From: Streptococcus suis YS56
Lineage (GTDB): Bacteria > Bacillota > Bacilli > Lactobacillales > Streptococcaceae
DNA length: 64,000 bases
Direction of reading: 5' to 3'
NCBI RefSeq assembly: GCF_000440115.1
Contig: NZ_ALMY01000070.1
Coordinates: forward strand, 1-64,000
The notes under the pieces were generated by a model, which saw only the letters and a list, made by a program, of their open reading frames with translations, did no database searches and was not told the origin of the DNA. The first letter of the stretch is position 1, and every line of letters starts with the position of its first letter. Of this stretch, positions 37,627 to 48,574 are shown in pieces. Position numbers and translations under genes: made by a program.

Positions 37627-37653
37627 TTAGCACTCTAGGTAAAAGAGTGCTAA
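37627..37653 (+). promoter_or_regulatory. CIRCE operator 1, also shaped as a terminator
   Basis: A perfect TTAGCACTC-N9-GAGTGCTAA, the binding site of HrcA. It is followed directly by T6, so the same inverted repeat can also end the DUF2812 transcript. Confidence 0.9.
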
Positions 37654-37670
37654 TTTTTTGTCTTTTTCTC

Positions 37671-37698
37671 TTGACAATCCATTTTTTCGGCGTATAAT
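37671..37698 (+). promoter_or_regulatory. hrcA operon promoter
   Basis: A consensus sigma-A promoter, TTGACA (37671-37676), 16 bp, TATAAT (37693-37698), placed between the two CIRCE elements. Confidence 0.9.
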
Positions 37699-37711
37699 GG
37701 GAGTATAAAGT

Positions 37712-37738
37712 TTAGCACTCATCGTTATAGAGTGCTAA
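37712..37738 (+). promoter_or_regulatory. CIRCE operator 2
   Basis: A perfect TTAGCACTC-N9-GAGTGCTAA in the 5' leader, 38 bases before the hrcA start. HrcA bound here represses the operon until heat shock titrates the chaperones. Confidence 0.95.
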
Positions 37739-37776
37739 AAATATAAAAATCAACACTGTTCATGAAAGGAGCGGAG

Positions 37777-38811
37777 ATGATTACCCAACGTCAAAATGAT
37801 ATTTTGAATCTGATTGTTGAATTGTTTACGCGCCATCATGAGCCAGTTGGTTCTAAAGCCTTACAGGAGATGATTGCTTCTAGTTCGGCGACCATTCGCA
37901 ATGATATGGCTAAGCTGGAGCAGTTGGGCTTGCTAGAAAAAGCTCATACTTCAAGCGGTCGGATGCCCAGTCGGGCTGGTTTTCAATACTTTGTCAATCA
38001 CTCGCTTAACTTGGAAAACATCAATGAAGAAGATGTTTATCAGGTGGTCAAGGCCTTCGATTTTGAAGCCTTCAAGTTGGAAGACATCTTGGAGCGGGCC
38101 AGTACAGTCCTAGCGGATTTGACAGGCTACACTTCGGTCATCTTAGATGTGGAGCCGACCAGTCAGCAGTTGACTTCCTTTGACATCGTGCAGCTTAGTA
38201 GCCACGATGCTCTAGCAGTCTTGACCTTGGACCAGTCCAAACCTGTTACCGTCCAGTTTGCCATTCCCAAGAACTTTTTGACCAGGGACTTGGAAGTGCT
38301 CAAACGCTTGGTGGATGAACGCTTCGTTGACCAGACGGTATTGGCAATCCACTACAAGCTGCGGACGGAGATTCCCCAGGTGGTGCAACGTTACTTTACC
38401 ACGACGGACAATGTCTTGGATCTGATGGATTACATCTTTTCCAATCTCTTCCAAGAACCAGTCTTTATCAGTGGAAAGGTTGCTTCGCTGACCTATGGCA
38501 ATCTCGCCACCTATCAGCTCTTGGATAGCCCACAGCTATTAGCCCCAGAGTTGCGGCAAGGCTTGGCGCCAAACCAGCAGACCAGCATTTCTGTGGCGGA
38601 ACATAGGGATCCTGCCCTAGCGGATGTGACAGTCATTCATCATCGCTTTCCAATCCCCTATCGGGGCATGGCCCAGATGAGTTTGCTTGGTCCTGTTGAC
38701 ATGGACTACCGTAGGCAGATGAGTTTGATTAACATCATCAGCCGCGTCCTATTTATGAAATTAACCGATTACTACCGATATCTAAGTAGTAATCATTATG
38801 AGGTAAATTAG
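37777..38811 (+). CDS. hrcA: Heat-inducible transcription repressor HrcA
   Basis: Winged-helix repressor of 344 residues that binds CIRCE. The N-terminal DNA-binding region '[15 protein letters not shown]' and '[16 protein letters not shown]' and the C-terminal GAF-like domain are present. The ATG at 37777 has AAAGGAG upstream and gives the standard length; an ATG five codons earlier lacks a ribosome site. It is first in hrcA-grpE-dnaK and controls its own operon through the two CIRCE sites. Confidence 0.97.
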   Translation: MITQRQNDILNLIVELFTRHHEPVGSKALQEMIASSSATIRNDMAKLEQLGLLEKAHTSSGRMPSRAGFQYFVNHSLNLENINEEDVYQVVKAFDFEAFKLEDILERASTVLADLTGYTSVILDVEPTSQQLTSFDIVQLSSHDALAVLTLDQSKPVTVQFAIPKNFLTRDLEVLKRLVDERFVDQTVLAIHYKLRTEIPQVVQRYFTTTDNVLDLMDYIFSNLFQEPVFISGKVASLTYGNLATYQLLDSPQLLAPELRQGLAPNQQTSISVAEHRDPALADVTVIHHRFPIPYRGMAQMSLLGPVDMDYRRQMSLINIISRVLFMKLTDYYRYLSSNHYEVN

Positions 38812-38823
38812 AAGGAGAATGCT

Positions 38824-39336
38824 TTGTCAGAAGAAATCAAAAACGAAGAAATCGTAGAAGAGGTTGAAACAACAGAAGAAGTTGTCGAAGCTCCTGAAAA
38901 ATCAGAATTGGATTTGGCAAATGAGCGTGCAGAGGAATTTGAAAACAAGTACCTCCGTGCCCACGCTGAAATGCAAAATATTCAACGCCGTGCCAACGAG
39001 GAACGCCAAAACATTCAGCGTTACCGTTCGCAAGACTTGGCCAAGAAAATCTTGCCGAGCTTGGATAACTTGGAGCGTGCCCTTCAAGTCGAAGGCCTGA
39101 CAGAAGATGTCAAAAAAGGCTTGGAAATGGTACAGGAAAGCTTGATTCAAGCCCTCAAAGAAGAAGGGGTAGAAGAAGTCGCAACAGATGTCTTTGACCC
39201 AAATCTTCACATGGCCATTCAAACCGTCCCAGCCACAGACGACTGCCCAGCAGAACACATCGCACAAGTCTTCCAAAAAGGCTACAAGTTGCATGAACGT
39301 CTGTTGAGACCTGCTATGGTGGTGGTATCAGAATAA
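38824..39336 (+). CDS. grpE: Nucleotide exchange factor GrpE (TTG start)
   Basis: A 170-residue DnaK cofactor. An acidic N-terminal tail (about 1-35) is followed by a long coiled-coil helix and a C-terminal beta domain; the signature '[13 protein letters not shown]…[17 protein letters not shown]' is typical. The start must be the TTG at 38824: AAGGAG lies 8 bases upstream, no in-frame ATG is available and the protein then starts 'MSEEIK' as in relatives. It lies 12 bases after hrcA. Confidence 0.95.
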   Translation: MSEEIKNEEIVEEVETTEEVVEAPEKSELDLANERAEEFENKYLRAHAEMQNIQRRANEERQNIQRYRSQDLAKKILPSLDNLERALQVEGLTEDVKKGLEMVQESLIQALKEEGVEEVATDVFDPNLHMAIQTVPATDDCPAEHIAQVFQKGYKLHERLLRPAMVVVSE

Positions 39337-41500
<2,164 letters not shown>

Positions 41501-41654
41501 GATGTGAGAGCGTAAAAAGAACGACAGAAAAATAGGAACTTGACGCTGAATGCTTGCATTCTAAGGAAAGTTATCTTTTTTCAGAAGTTCTTAGCTCGAA
41601 CTCAGTTCTCATCTTCTCGAGAATAGAAATCATTCGTCAATAAAATTTCCAATC

Positions 41655-41683
41655 ACAGAGGTTGCAACCCAGCCTCTGTTTTT
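41655..41683 (+). terminator. Terminator after dnaK
   Basis: ACAGAGG (41655-41661) pairs with CCTCTGT (41673-41679), with a T5 tail. It lies about 155 bases after dnaK, so the DJ-1-like gene and dnaJ probably need their own promoters. Confidence 0.8.
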
Positions 41684-41711
41684 GGGCAAATAGCTAATGA
41701 GGAGGTTTTTC

Positions 41712-42344
41712 ATGAAAAAAGTTGCTTGTTTGCTTTATCCTAATTTTTCTCTTTATGAGATAGCTCCGTTGACTAGCATATTGGTGTTGAACTTTGGGAG
41801 AAAGATTGATTTTATTGCTTCCACTAAGGAAACGATTTATTCGGAGGACGGTCTACCTTGTTATGCCAATAAAACCTTAGAAGAGGTAAATATAGAGGAA
41901 TATGATTGTATTCTTTGCCCAGGGATGATTGACTTTACTCAGGCTTTACGAGATGAATGCCTCATTCGATTTCTTGCAGGTTTAGATGGTAAGCCAATCA
42001 AAATTGCAGCAATTTCTTCAGCACCTATCCTACTTGCCAAGGCTGGATTGTTGAAACAGACTCTTTACACAGGTGGTATTTGGCAAAATTTTATCGACTA
42101 TTTTGATTTTTTGCCTAGGGAAAATTTTCGTCCCTTACCAGTCTGTGAGGATGGCAATATCATTACAGGAACAGGTTTTACAGTCAATGCCTTTTCTCGT
42201 CAGGTTTTGACCAGTCTTGCTTTGGTTGAAGATGCAAGTAGGTGTTTTAAAGAGTTGGACAATTACTCTGAGGAAGATTTTATTTTTGAGCTATCTGACA
42301 AAGAATTTGAAGAGTTCAAAGTGACATTTGAAAAAATGCCTTAG
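41712..42344 (+). CDS. DJ-1/PfpI family protein lacking the nucleophile Cys
   Basis: A 210-residue protein of the DJ-1/ThiJ/PfpI fold. The N-terminus 'VACLLYPNFSLYEIAPL' and the elbow region 'IAAISSAPILLAKAGLL' align with DJ-1 'AAICAAP', but the elbow Cys is replaced by Ser. Glyoxalase, deglycase or protease activities described for the family depend on that Cys, so the protein may be a chaperone or binding protein instead. The ATG at 41712 has AGGAGG upstream. It lies between dnaK and dnaJ. Confidence 0.8.
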   Translation: MKKVACLLYPNFSLYEIAPLTSILVLNFGRKIDFIASTKETIYSEDGLPCYANKTLEEVNIEEYDCILCPGMIDFTQALRDECLIRFLAGLDGKPIKIAAISSAPILLAKAGLLKQTLYTGGIWQNFIDYFDFLPRENFRPLPVCEDGNIITGTGFTVNAFSRQVLTSLALVEDASRCFKELDNYSEEDFIFELSDKEFEEFKVTFEKMP

Positions 42345-42541
42345 CTAATTTTTATAGAAAGGAAAGTGTTCTCGACTGAACACGGGCTACTTTCTAATTT
42401 TCAAAGAAAGGAATACAAGTTCGTTTATTCGAACACAGGCTAAAAACCTAGTGAAAAAGATAAACTTCCTAGTGTGTTTTACACACTGCGTCAGTTTCCT
42501 ATTTTCATACGGTTTTCTTAACGCCTTTTGTATCATAAACT
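42345..42541. other. Hairpin-rich spacer before dnaJ
   Basis: The 197 bp hold at least three small hairpins (GTGTTC…GAACAC; GTTCG…CGAAC; AGTGTG…ACACACT) and no CIRCE. It is probably a degenerate repeat element plus the dnaJ promoter; neither could be fixed. No Shine-Dalgarno is obvious within 15 bases of the dnaJ ATG. Confidence 0.45.
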
Positions 42542-43678
42542 ATGAACAACACAGAATTTTACGATCGTCTTGGTGTTTCTAAGAATGCTTCGCCAGACGA
42601 GATTAAGAAGGCTTATCGGAAGCTTTCAAAAAAATACCATCCAGATATTAATAAGGATCCGGGTGCGGAGGATAAATACAAGGAGGTCCAAGAGGCTTAT
42701 GAGACTCTGAGCGACCCTCAAAAACGGTCTGCCTATGACCAGTATGGTCCTGCGGGCGCCAATGGAGGCTTCGGTGGTGGAGCAGGTGGCTTCGGTGGTT
42801 TCGACGGAGCAGGTTTCGGTGGCTTTGAAGACATTTTCTCTAGCTTCTTTGGTGGAGGTGGTGCGACGCGCAATCCTAATGCACCTCGTCAAGGGGATGA
42901 CTTGCAGTATGCGGTCAACTTGAAGTTTGAAGAAGCCATTTTTGGTGTGGAACGTGAAGTTTCCTATAACCGTGAGGCAACTTGTCGAACCTGTACAGGT
43001 TCAGGTGCCCAACCTGGAACTAGTCCTGTAACCTGTGGGCGTTGTCATGGTTCTGGAGTGATCAATGTGGACACCCAAACTCCACTTGGAACCATGCGCC
43101 GTCAAATGACCTGTGATGTCTGTCATGGTCGCGGAAAACAAATCAAAGACCCATGTACAACCTGTCATGGAACTGGTCATGAAAAACAAGCCCATACTGT
43201 GACGGTTAAGGTGCCAGCTGGTGTGGAAACTGGTCAACGTATTCGCTTGGCAGGTCAAGGTGAAGCTGGTTTCAATGGTGGCCCATACGGAGATCTTTAC
43301 GTTGTAGTTCAAGTTCAGGCATCAGACAAGTTTGAACGTGAAGGGACAACCATTTACTATAAATTAGACCTCAACTTTGTCCAAGCAGCACTTGGTGACA
43401 CAGTTCATGTGCCAACGGTTCACGGTGATGTAGATATGGTCATTCCTGAAGGTACCCAGACTGGTAAGACCTTCCGACTCAAAGGAAAAGGTGCCCCAAG
43501 TGTCCGCGGTGGTGCCATCGGTGACCAATATGTGACGGTCAATATCGTCACTCCGACAGGTTTGAATGATCGCCAAAAAGCAGCTCTTAAAGAATTCGCG
43601 GCAGCAGGAAATATTGATGTCAAACCCCATAAAAAAGGATTTTTTGACAAGGTAAAAGATGCCTTTGAGGATTTATAA
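42542..43678 (+). CDS. dnaJ: Chaperone protein DnaJ (Hsp40)
   Basis: A 378-residue class I J-protein that stimulates DnaK ATPase. The J domain (about 1-70) has the HPD motif in '[10 protein letters not shown]'; a Gly/Phe-rich stretch follows (about 75-115), then four zinc-binding CxxCxGxG repeats ([32 protein letters not shown]), and the C-terminal substrate domain. It is separated from dnaK by the DJ-1-like gene, which is common in streptococci. A terminator follows. Confidence 0.97.
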   Translation: MNNTEFYDRLGVSKNASPDEIKKAYRKLSKKYHPDINKDPGAEDKYKEVQEAYETLSDPQKRSAYDQYGPAGANGGFGGGAGGFGGFDGAGFGGFEDIFSSFFGGGGATRNPNAPRQGDDLQYAVNLKFEEAIFGVEREVSYNREATCRTCTGSGAQPGTSPVTCGRCHGSGVINVDTQTPLGTMRRQMTCDVCHGRGKQIKDPCTTCHGTGHEKQAHTVTVKVPAGVETGQRIRLAGQGEAGFNGGPYGDLYVVVQVQASDKFEREGTTIYYKLDLNFVQAALGDTVHVPTVHGDVDMVIPEGTQTGKTFRLKGKGAPSVRGGAIGDQYVTVNIVTPTGLNDRQKAALKEFAAAGNIDVKPHKKGFFDKVKDAFEDL

Positions 43679-43687
43679 ATCGAGATG

Positions 43688-43715
43688 AAGACTGGATAAT
43701 TTCTAGTCTTTTTCT
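43688..43715 (+). terminator. dnaJ terminator
   Basis: AAGACT (43688-43693) pairs with AGTCTT (43705-43710), followed by a T-rich tail. Confidence 0.7.
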
Positions 43716-43806
43716 TTTTTCAGAAAAAACGCAGAAGCATTTTCACTCTCCTATACAAATAGTTTGTGATAAAATAAGTTTAATAAAGGAAAGAGAACGC
43801 TTACGA

Positions 43807-44634
43807 ATGAAATCTTGGGTTGAGAATAAGACCATAAAAAAATACGAAGATCGGTCTGGCTTGACGGGTTTGAAACAGGGGCCACTGGTGTGGACCGAGG
43901 TCTTTTTGCGCGAGGTCAATCGTCAGTCCAATACAGGGATTTTACATTTTTGGCCCATGGACCAAACGGTTATTCTGGGGATGATGGACAGTCAGGTTGC
44001 CCAGCTGGACAAGGGCTTAGCCAGTATTGGTCAGGCAGGCTACAGTCCTATCATTCGGAGTTTGGGCGGTTTGGCAGTCGTTGCGGATGAAGGGATTTTG
44101 AATGTCACTCTGATTTTGCCCAATCCTGCTGGTCATAAGGTTGATTTGCGGGAGTCTTATCAGGTCATGGTGGATTTGATTGCTCAGGCGCTTTCGGATT
44201 TTCCCTTCGAGGTGGTCAGTGGTGAGGTGGCAACTTCCTACTGTCCTGGGACCTACGACCTTAGCATCAAGGGGCAGAAGTTTGCTGGATTGGCCCAGCG
44301 GATTTACCAAGAGGCCATTGCTATTTCTGCCTATATCAGTGTGTCAGGCAATCAAGTCAAACGAGGGCAAGTGGTGGCTGATTTTTATGCAGCCAGTTTT
44401 GCTCCGCAAGAAGTATCGGACAGATTTCCGCAAGTAAATCCGGATTCGATGGCCAATCTGTCAGACTTGGTCGGTCAGGATGTGACGGTGGAGGATATGA
44501 AAACACGAATTGAGCGTGTCTTGATTGAAAACGGATCTTTTCTGACCACCTTTTATCCCTCGTCGGACAACATGGCTGATTTTATGGCGCTCGGAAAGAC
44601 CATCAAGCAGTCTATGGAAAAATATGGAATTTAG
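43807..44634 (+). CDS. Lipoate-protein ligase/octanoyltransferase family protein
   Basis: A 275-residue BPL/LplA/LipB-fold protein. 'SNTGILHFWPMDQTVILGMMDSQ' and 'IIRSLGGLAVVADEGILNVTL' match the RRxSGGGxVxxDxGxxN pattern in altered form, and 'CPGTYDLSIKGQKFAGLAQR' matches the lipoyl-binding Lys region; the nearby Cys is the position used as nucleophile in LipL/LipM-type transferases. It could attach scavenged lipoate or transfer octanoyl/lipoyl groups; which is not decided. AAAGGAAAG precedes the ATG. The amidase gene starts ten bases after the stop. Confidence 0.8.
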   Translation: MKSWVENKTIKKYEDRSGLTGLKQGPLVWTEVFLREVNRQSNTGILHFWPMDQTVILGMMDSQVAQLDKGLASIGQAGYSPIIRSLGGLAVVADEGILNVTLILPNPAGHKVDLRESYQVMVDLIAQALSDFPFEVVSGEVATSYCPGTYDLSIKGQKFAGLAQRIYQEAIAISAYISVSGNQVKRGQVVADFYAASFAPQEVSDRFPQVNPDSMANLSDLVGQDVTVEDMKTRIERVLIENGSFLTTFYPSSDNMADFMALGKTIKQSMEKYGI

Positions 44635-44644
44635 GAGAAAATCT

Positions 44645-46093
44645 ATGAAATGGAAAGATGCGACAGCTATGGCCCAGGCTGTCAATCAAAAACAGGTTTC
44701 TGCCAAGGAGTTGGTGCAAGAATCCATTGACAGGATTGAAAAACTCAATCCCGACCTCAATGCGGTTGTCAGCAAGCAATATGAAGAAGCCTTGAAAGAA
44801 GCGGAGAAAGAAGACTATCTGGGCAAGCCATTTGCTGGAGTTCCTTTCTTGCTCAAGGATCTGGGGCAAAATGAAGCGGGGCAATTGTCAACAGCAGGCT
44901 CACGTCTATTTCAGGATTACCGTGCAGGTCACACAGACAGACTGGTGCAGGCTTTCAAGAATCTCGGTTTTATCATCTTGGGGCGGACCAATACGCCAGA
45001 GTTTGGTTTTAAGAATATATCAGACTCCAACCTTCATGGGCCGGTCAAGCTCCCCCTAAATCTGAGTCGCAATGCAGGTGGATCCAGTGGTGGTGCAGCA
45101 GCAGCGGTGGCTTCGAGCATGGTTCCCTTGGCAGCTGCTTCGGATGGTGGAGGGTCTATTCGCATTCCCGCCTCTTTCAACGGTTTGATTGGTCTAAAGC
45201 CCAGTCGGGGCCGTATTCCGGTCGGACCACATTCCTATCGTGGCTGGCAGGGAGCTTCCAGCAACTTTGCTCTGACCAAGTCGGTTCGCGATACCAAACG
45301 CCTCCTCTATCACTTGCAGACCTATCAAGTCGAGGCTCCCTTTCCTTTGGCTCTTCTGCCTGAGCAGTCTCTCTTTTCATCCAGGAACAAGCCCCTGAAA
45401 ATTGCCTACGGTCTAGAATCGCCAATTGGCAGTTCGGTTTCTGCTGATGCCAAACAAGCTGTCTTGTCCCTTCTGCCTCAGCTGGAAGCCTTGGGACACC
45501 AAGTCACAGAGCTATCAAGTCCTATCCTGGACGGTATCGAAGTCATGCAGGCCTATTATCTGATGAACAGCGTCGAGACAGCCCAGATGTTTGAAGAGAT
45601 AGAGGTAGGGTTGGGTCGGCCCATGACACCTGATGACATGGAAGTCATGACCTGGGCCATTTACCAGAGTGGACAAACCATTCCAGCCAAGCTCTACTCC
45701 AAGGTTCTGCAGGATTGGGACCGCTACAGTGCCAGTATGGCGGACTTTCACCAGCACTACGACCTCTTTCTGACGCCGACCGTGGCAGATGTGGCTCCTA
45801 AGCTAGACCAGTTCACTCACTCGCAAGAGATGCTGGACCGCTTGTTGTATATTCAGGAGTTGGCAATGGCAGAGCAGCAGAGTTTGATTTGGGAGATGTT
45901 TGCAGAAAGTCTGGCCTGGACACCCTTTACCCAGCAAGCAAATATCACAGGACAACCTTCGATTAGTCTGCCAACTTATGTGCGGGCTGACGGCTTGCCA
46001 ATCGGCATCCAATTGACAGCAGCCAAGGGACGAGAGGATTTACTCTTGCAGTTGGCAGACCAAATGGAGGCAGCAGATTTACTCAACTTGTAA
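44645..46093 (+). CDS. Amidase (amidase signature family)
   Basis: A 482-residue Ser-Ser-Lys hydrolase related to GatA. The catalytic Lys is in 'FAGVPFLLKDLG' and the signature serines in 'NAGGSSGGAAAAVAS' followed by 'DGGGSIRIPASF'. The ATG at 44645 has TAGGAG upstream; the longer frame overlaps the preceding gene. No gatB or gatC lies nearby, so it is unlikely to be the tRNA amidotransferase. Coupling to the lipoyl gene suggests a possible lipoamidase that frees lipoate from proteins or peptides (inference). Confidence 0.85.
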   Translation: MKWKDATAMAQAVNQKQVSAKELVQESIDRIEKLNPDLNAVVSKQYEEALKEAEKEDYLGKPFAGVPFLLKDLGQNEAGQLSTAGSRLFQDYRAGHTDRLVQAFKNLGFIILGRTNTPEFGFKNISDSNLHGPVKLPLNLSRNAGGSSGGAAAAVASSMVPLAAASDGGGSIRIPASFNGLIGLKPSRGRIPVGPHSYRGWQGASSNFALTKSVRDTKRLLYHLQTYQVEAPFPLALLPEQSLFSSRNKPLKIAYGLESPIGSSVSADAKQAVLSLLPQLEALGHQVTELSSPILDGIEVMQAYYLMNSVETAQMFEEIEVGLGRPMTPDDMEVMTWAIYQSGQTIPAKLYSKVLQDWDRYSASMADFHQHYDLFLTPTVADVAPKLDQFTHSQEMLDRLLYIQELAMAEQQSLIWEMFAESLAWTPFTQQANITGQPSISLPTYVRADGLPIGIQLTAAKGREDLLLQLADQMEAADLLNL

Positions 46094-46122
46094 GGGAATT
46101 CATTTTTTCAGTTCAATTATTT

Positions 46123-46201
46123 GCCAAAACGTTTCCAAAATGTTAACCTGTAAAAGTTGGTGGGTTAACACCGAAAAAGTAAAAAGGAAGCCATCGCTTC
46201 C
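46123..46201 (+). promoter_or_regulatory. Leader region of the amino-acid binding protein gene
   Basis: It holds a near-cre sequence (complement TTGGAAACGTTTTGG, 46123-46137), an inverted repeat TGTTAACC (46141-46148)/GGTTAACA (46163-46170) that looks like an operator, and a small hairpin GGAAGC-CATC-GCTTCC (46186-46201) just before the ribosome site AAAGGAGA. No clear promoter hexamers were chosen. Confidence 0.45.
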
Positions 46202-46216
46202 AAAGGAGATTGTTTT

Positions 46217-47092
46217 ATGTTGAAAAAAGTTTTGGCCTCAGCTCTCTTGGTTTCTACCTTGACCTTGGCAGCATGTTCTAGCTCAAGTTCTAATACTAGC
46301 AGTTCTTCTGCTGAACAAACTCAATGGGAAAAAGTACAAGAAGCAGGTGTCTTGAAGGTTGCAACACCAGGTACCCTCTTCCCAACTTCTTACTACAACG
46401 ATGCTAAAGAATTGGTCGGTTATGAAATTGACATGATCAATGAAATTGGTAAACGTTTGAAATTGGAAATCGAATACCAAGAAATCGGTGTGGCAGAAGC
46501 CTTTACAGCTGTTGACAGTGGGAAAGTCGATATTTCTGTGAACAACTTTGACATGACAGAAGCTCGTAAGGAAAAGTATAACTTCTCTATCCCTTACAAG
46601 TATTCAGTTGGCGGCTACATCGTTCGTGAAGATGGATCTTCTGGTATTGAAGCTGCAGACTTAAGTGACTGGGCTGGTAAAAAAGCAGGTGGTGGAGCTG
46701 GTACTCAGTATATGAAAATTGCTGAGAAGCAAGGTGCAGAGCCAGTTATTTATGACAATGTGACCAACGATGTCTATTTGCGTGATGTATCAACAGGTCG
46801 TACAGACTTCATTCCAAACGACTACTACACACAAGTCATGGCCATCAAATGGGCAAATGCTAACTTCCCAGACATCAAAGTGAAGATGGGTGATGCAAAA
46901 TACAATCCAACTGAACAAGGTATTGTCATGAGCAAGGCTGACACAAGCTTGAAAGAAAAAATTGACCAAGCTCTTGAAGCAATGAAAGCTGACGGAACTT
47001 TGAAGGCAATTTCTGAGAAATACTATGCAGGACAAGATTTGACAATCCCTGTTGAAAATGCTGATAAATTGCCAGTTATCGAAGTTGAATAA
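46217..47092 (+). CDS. Amino-acid ABC transporter substrate-binding lipoprotein
   Basis: A 291-residue binding protein. The signal peptide ends in the lipobox LAAC with lipidated Cys20, followed by a Ser-rich linker; the SBP family 3 domain starts near residue 36 ('WEKVQEAGVLKVATPGTLFPTSY') with 'GYEIDMINEIGKRLKLEIEY' and 'VDISVNNFDMTEARKEKYNFS'. The ligand is probably a polar amino acid or cystine-like compound, not determinable here. The matching permease lies 290 bp downstream beyond a repeat element. No ATPase gene is adjacent. Confidence 0.9.
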   Translation: MLKKVLASALLVSTLTLAACSSSSSNTSSSSAEQTQWEKVQEAGVLKVATPGTLFPTSYYNDAKELVGYEIDMINEIGKRLKLEIEYQEIGVAEAFTAVDSGKVDISVNNFDMTEARKEKYNFSIPYKYSVGGYIVREDGSSGIEAADLSDWAGKKAGGGAGTQYMKIAEKQGAEPVIYDNVTNDVYLRDVSTGRTDFIPNDYYTQVMAIKWANANFPDIKVKMGDAKYNPTEQGIVMSKADTSLKEKIDQALEAMKADGTLKAISEKYYAGQDLTIPVENADKLPVIEVE

Positions 47093-47384
47093 GAATTAAT
47101 ATAAAATTATAGTCTTTTAGTTTACTTTTAGTACTCGCTCCAAAGGTTCGGGGAACCTTCGGAGGTTGGAGATAATACTTGCAAAGCAAGTCACTTTTAC
47201 AAAATCAGGCAAGGCGAGTTCAAACAGTCCAGTGGAGTGTTTGAAGTTGGAAATAAGGAAACGGAGTTTCCTCTTACGTCGAAGTAATAAAAGAAAAACT
47301 AAATGACGATAAATGCATCTTGTATAGACTTTGTCAGTCACAGACTGGCAAGGTCTATCTGGTTTTTAGGAAAGAGGAGAAAAT
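47093..47384. other. Spacer between binding protein and permease, occupied by repeat copy 2
   Basis: The 292 bp contain repeat copy 2 (47119-47300) and a hairpin (AGACTTTGTCAGTCACAGACTGGCAAGGTCT region, 47330-47358) that may attenuate transcription before the permease. No gene is supported. Confidence 0.6.
47119..47300 (-). repeat. 182-bp inverted-repeat element, copy 2 (inverted)
   Basis: The same family as 39348-39540 in the opposite orientation. The ends AGTTTACTTTTAGTAC and GTAATAAAAGAAAAACT are inverted repeats; the conserved blocks are 47240-47287 and 47208-47224. The interior holds its own hairpins (AACCTTCGG-type and CTTGCAAAGCAAG). Confidence 0.85.
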
Positions 47385-48056
47385 ATGGATATTAACTGGC
47401 AGGCAGTTTTTAATGCAGATATTGCAAGAGAGGCTATTCCACAGATTTTGGAGGGACTTCCCTACACTCTATCCCTATCCCTAATTGGTTTTGCCTTGGG
47501 GACTTTCTGTGGATTTTTTGTAGCCCTCATGCGGATGTCTAAGTTTGGACCCTTGCGTTGGTTGGCTATGGCCCATATTTCTCTCATGCGTGGTATTCCC
47601 CTCATGGTTCTTCTTTTCTTCATCTATTTTGGTCTGCCCTTTATGGGATTGCAGTTAGATGCCATAACAGCCTCTATCATCGCCTTTACTTCCATGTCCA
47701 GTGCCTACATTTCTGAAATTATTCGTGCATCTCTTTCAGCCATTGATAAGGGGCAATGGGAAGCGGCACGTTCCCTGGGTTTGCGGACCAATGTGATTTA
47801 TCGAAAAATCATCATTCCTCAAGCCTTTCGCATTGCCCTTCCACCCCTTAGCAACGTCCTCTTAGACATGGTCAAAAGTACCTCTCTGACAGCTATGATT
47901 ACGGTGCCAGAGATTTTCAATAAGGCCAAGATAGTCGGCGGAGCCAAGTCTGACTACATGACAGTTTATATCTGTGTTGCCCTTATTTATTGGGTCATCT
48001 GTACCCTTTATGCATTTGGTCAGTTACAACTAGAAAAACGCTTGGCGACTTATTAA
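47385..48056 (+). CDS. Amino-acid ABC transporter permease
   Basis: A 223-residue permease of the His/Glu/Gln/Arg type with five or so helices. The 'LRGIPLMVLLFFIYFGLPFMG' region (here 'MRGIPLMVLLFFIYFGLPF') and the EAA loop 'EAARSLGLRTNVIYRKIIIPQ' are diagnostic. It presumably pairs with the binding protein upstream; the ATPase must come from elsewhere, as none is in the window. GAGGAG precedes the ATG. A bidirectional terminator follows. Confidence 0.92.
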   Translation: MDINWQAVFNADIAREAIPQILEGLPYTLSLSLIGFALGTFCGFFVALMRMSKFGPLRWLAMAHISLMRGIPLMVLLFFIYFGLPFMGLQLDAITASIIAFTSMSSAYISEIIRASLSAIDKGQWEAARSLGLRTNVIYRKIIIPQAFRIALPPLSNVLLDMVKSTSLTAMITVPEIFNKAKIVGGAKSDYMTVYICVALIYWVICTLYAFGQLQLEKRLATY

Positions 48057-48092
48057 AAAATTCCTCGGTTCAGTTGAATCGAGGAATTTTTG
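48056..48092. terminator. Bidirectional terminator between the permease gene and the lipoprotein gene
   Basis: AAATTCCTCG (48058-48067) pairs with CGAGGAATTT (48080-48089); A run on the left, T run on the right. The left arm overlaps the permease stop. Confidence 0.9.
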
Positions 48093-48566
48093 CTAGTTTG
48101 GATAGAACACAAGAATAGCGGAAGTGGGAGAGGATTTGGTGTATTCGAAATCCTCCAGATCTTGCACGGATAAGCTTTGAACAGTGAAGTAAGTCTGTTT
48201 TTTATAGCGAATATTAAAATCATTGCTACTACCAGTATCGATAGTTGAGAAACTAAGTTCATTTAGAGTAAACTCTTCTTTTGAGAGTTTCGCGAGATTT
48301 TCTTTTGTTGCCATTAAATAGATTTTGCCAGAGAAAGGCGATTCAAGAGAGAAGTCTCCTTTGGATGCCGCGATTTCGACAATTTGCTGAAAGTTCTCAA
48401 TCTTAGCCAGACTTTCGTTTGTTTTTAGAGCTTTTTCTGTTTCGATGGAAGCTGCTGTTAGCTCGTTTTGCATTTCTTTATTAACTTCTGAAGTGACAGA
48501 GTGACAAGCATTTAAGCAAGGTATCATCATGCAGAGTACAATGAGGGAAATATACTTTTTCATCAT
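48093..48566 (-). CDS. Hypothetical lipoprotein
   Basis: A 157-residue protein with a signal peptide and lipobox LNAC (lipidated Cys21), then a helical region (about 28-60, rich in E, N, S) and a mixed C-terminal domain. The family is not recognised. It is nine bases downstream of the DUF2975 gene in the same direction, with GGAG before the ATG, so it may be part of the XRE/DUF2975 unit. A cell-surface sensor or immunity-like role is possible but unsupported. Confidence 0.7.
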   Translation of the reverse strand: MMKKYISLIVLCMMIPCLNACHSVTSEVNKEMQNELTAASIETEKALKTNESLAKIENFQQIVEIAASKGDFSLESPFSGKIYLMATKENLAKLSKEEFTLNELSFSTIDTGSSNDFNIRYKKQTYFTVQSLSVQDLEDFEYTKSSPTSAILVFYPN

Positions 48567-48574
48567 GGGCTCCT

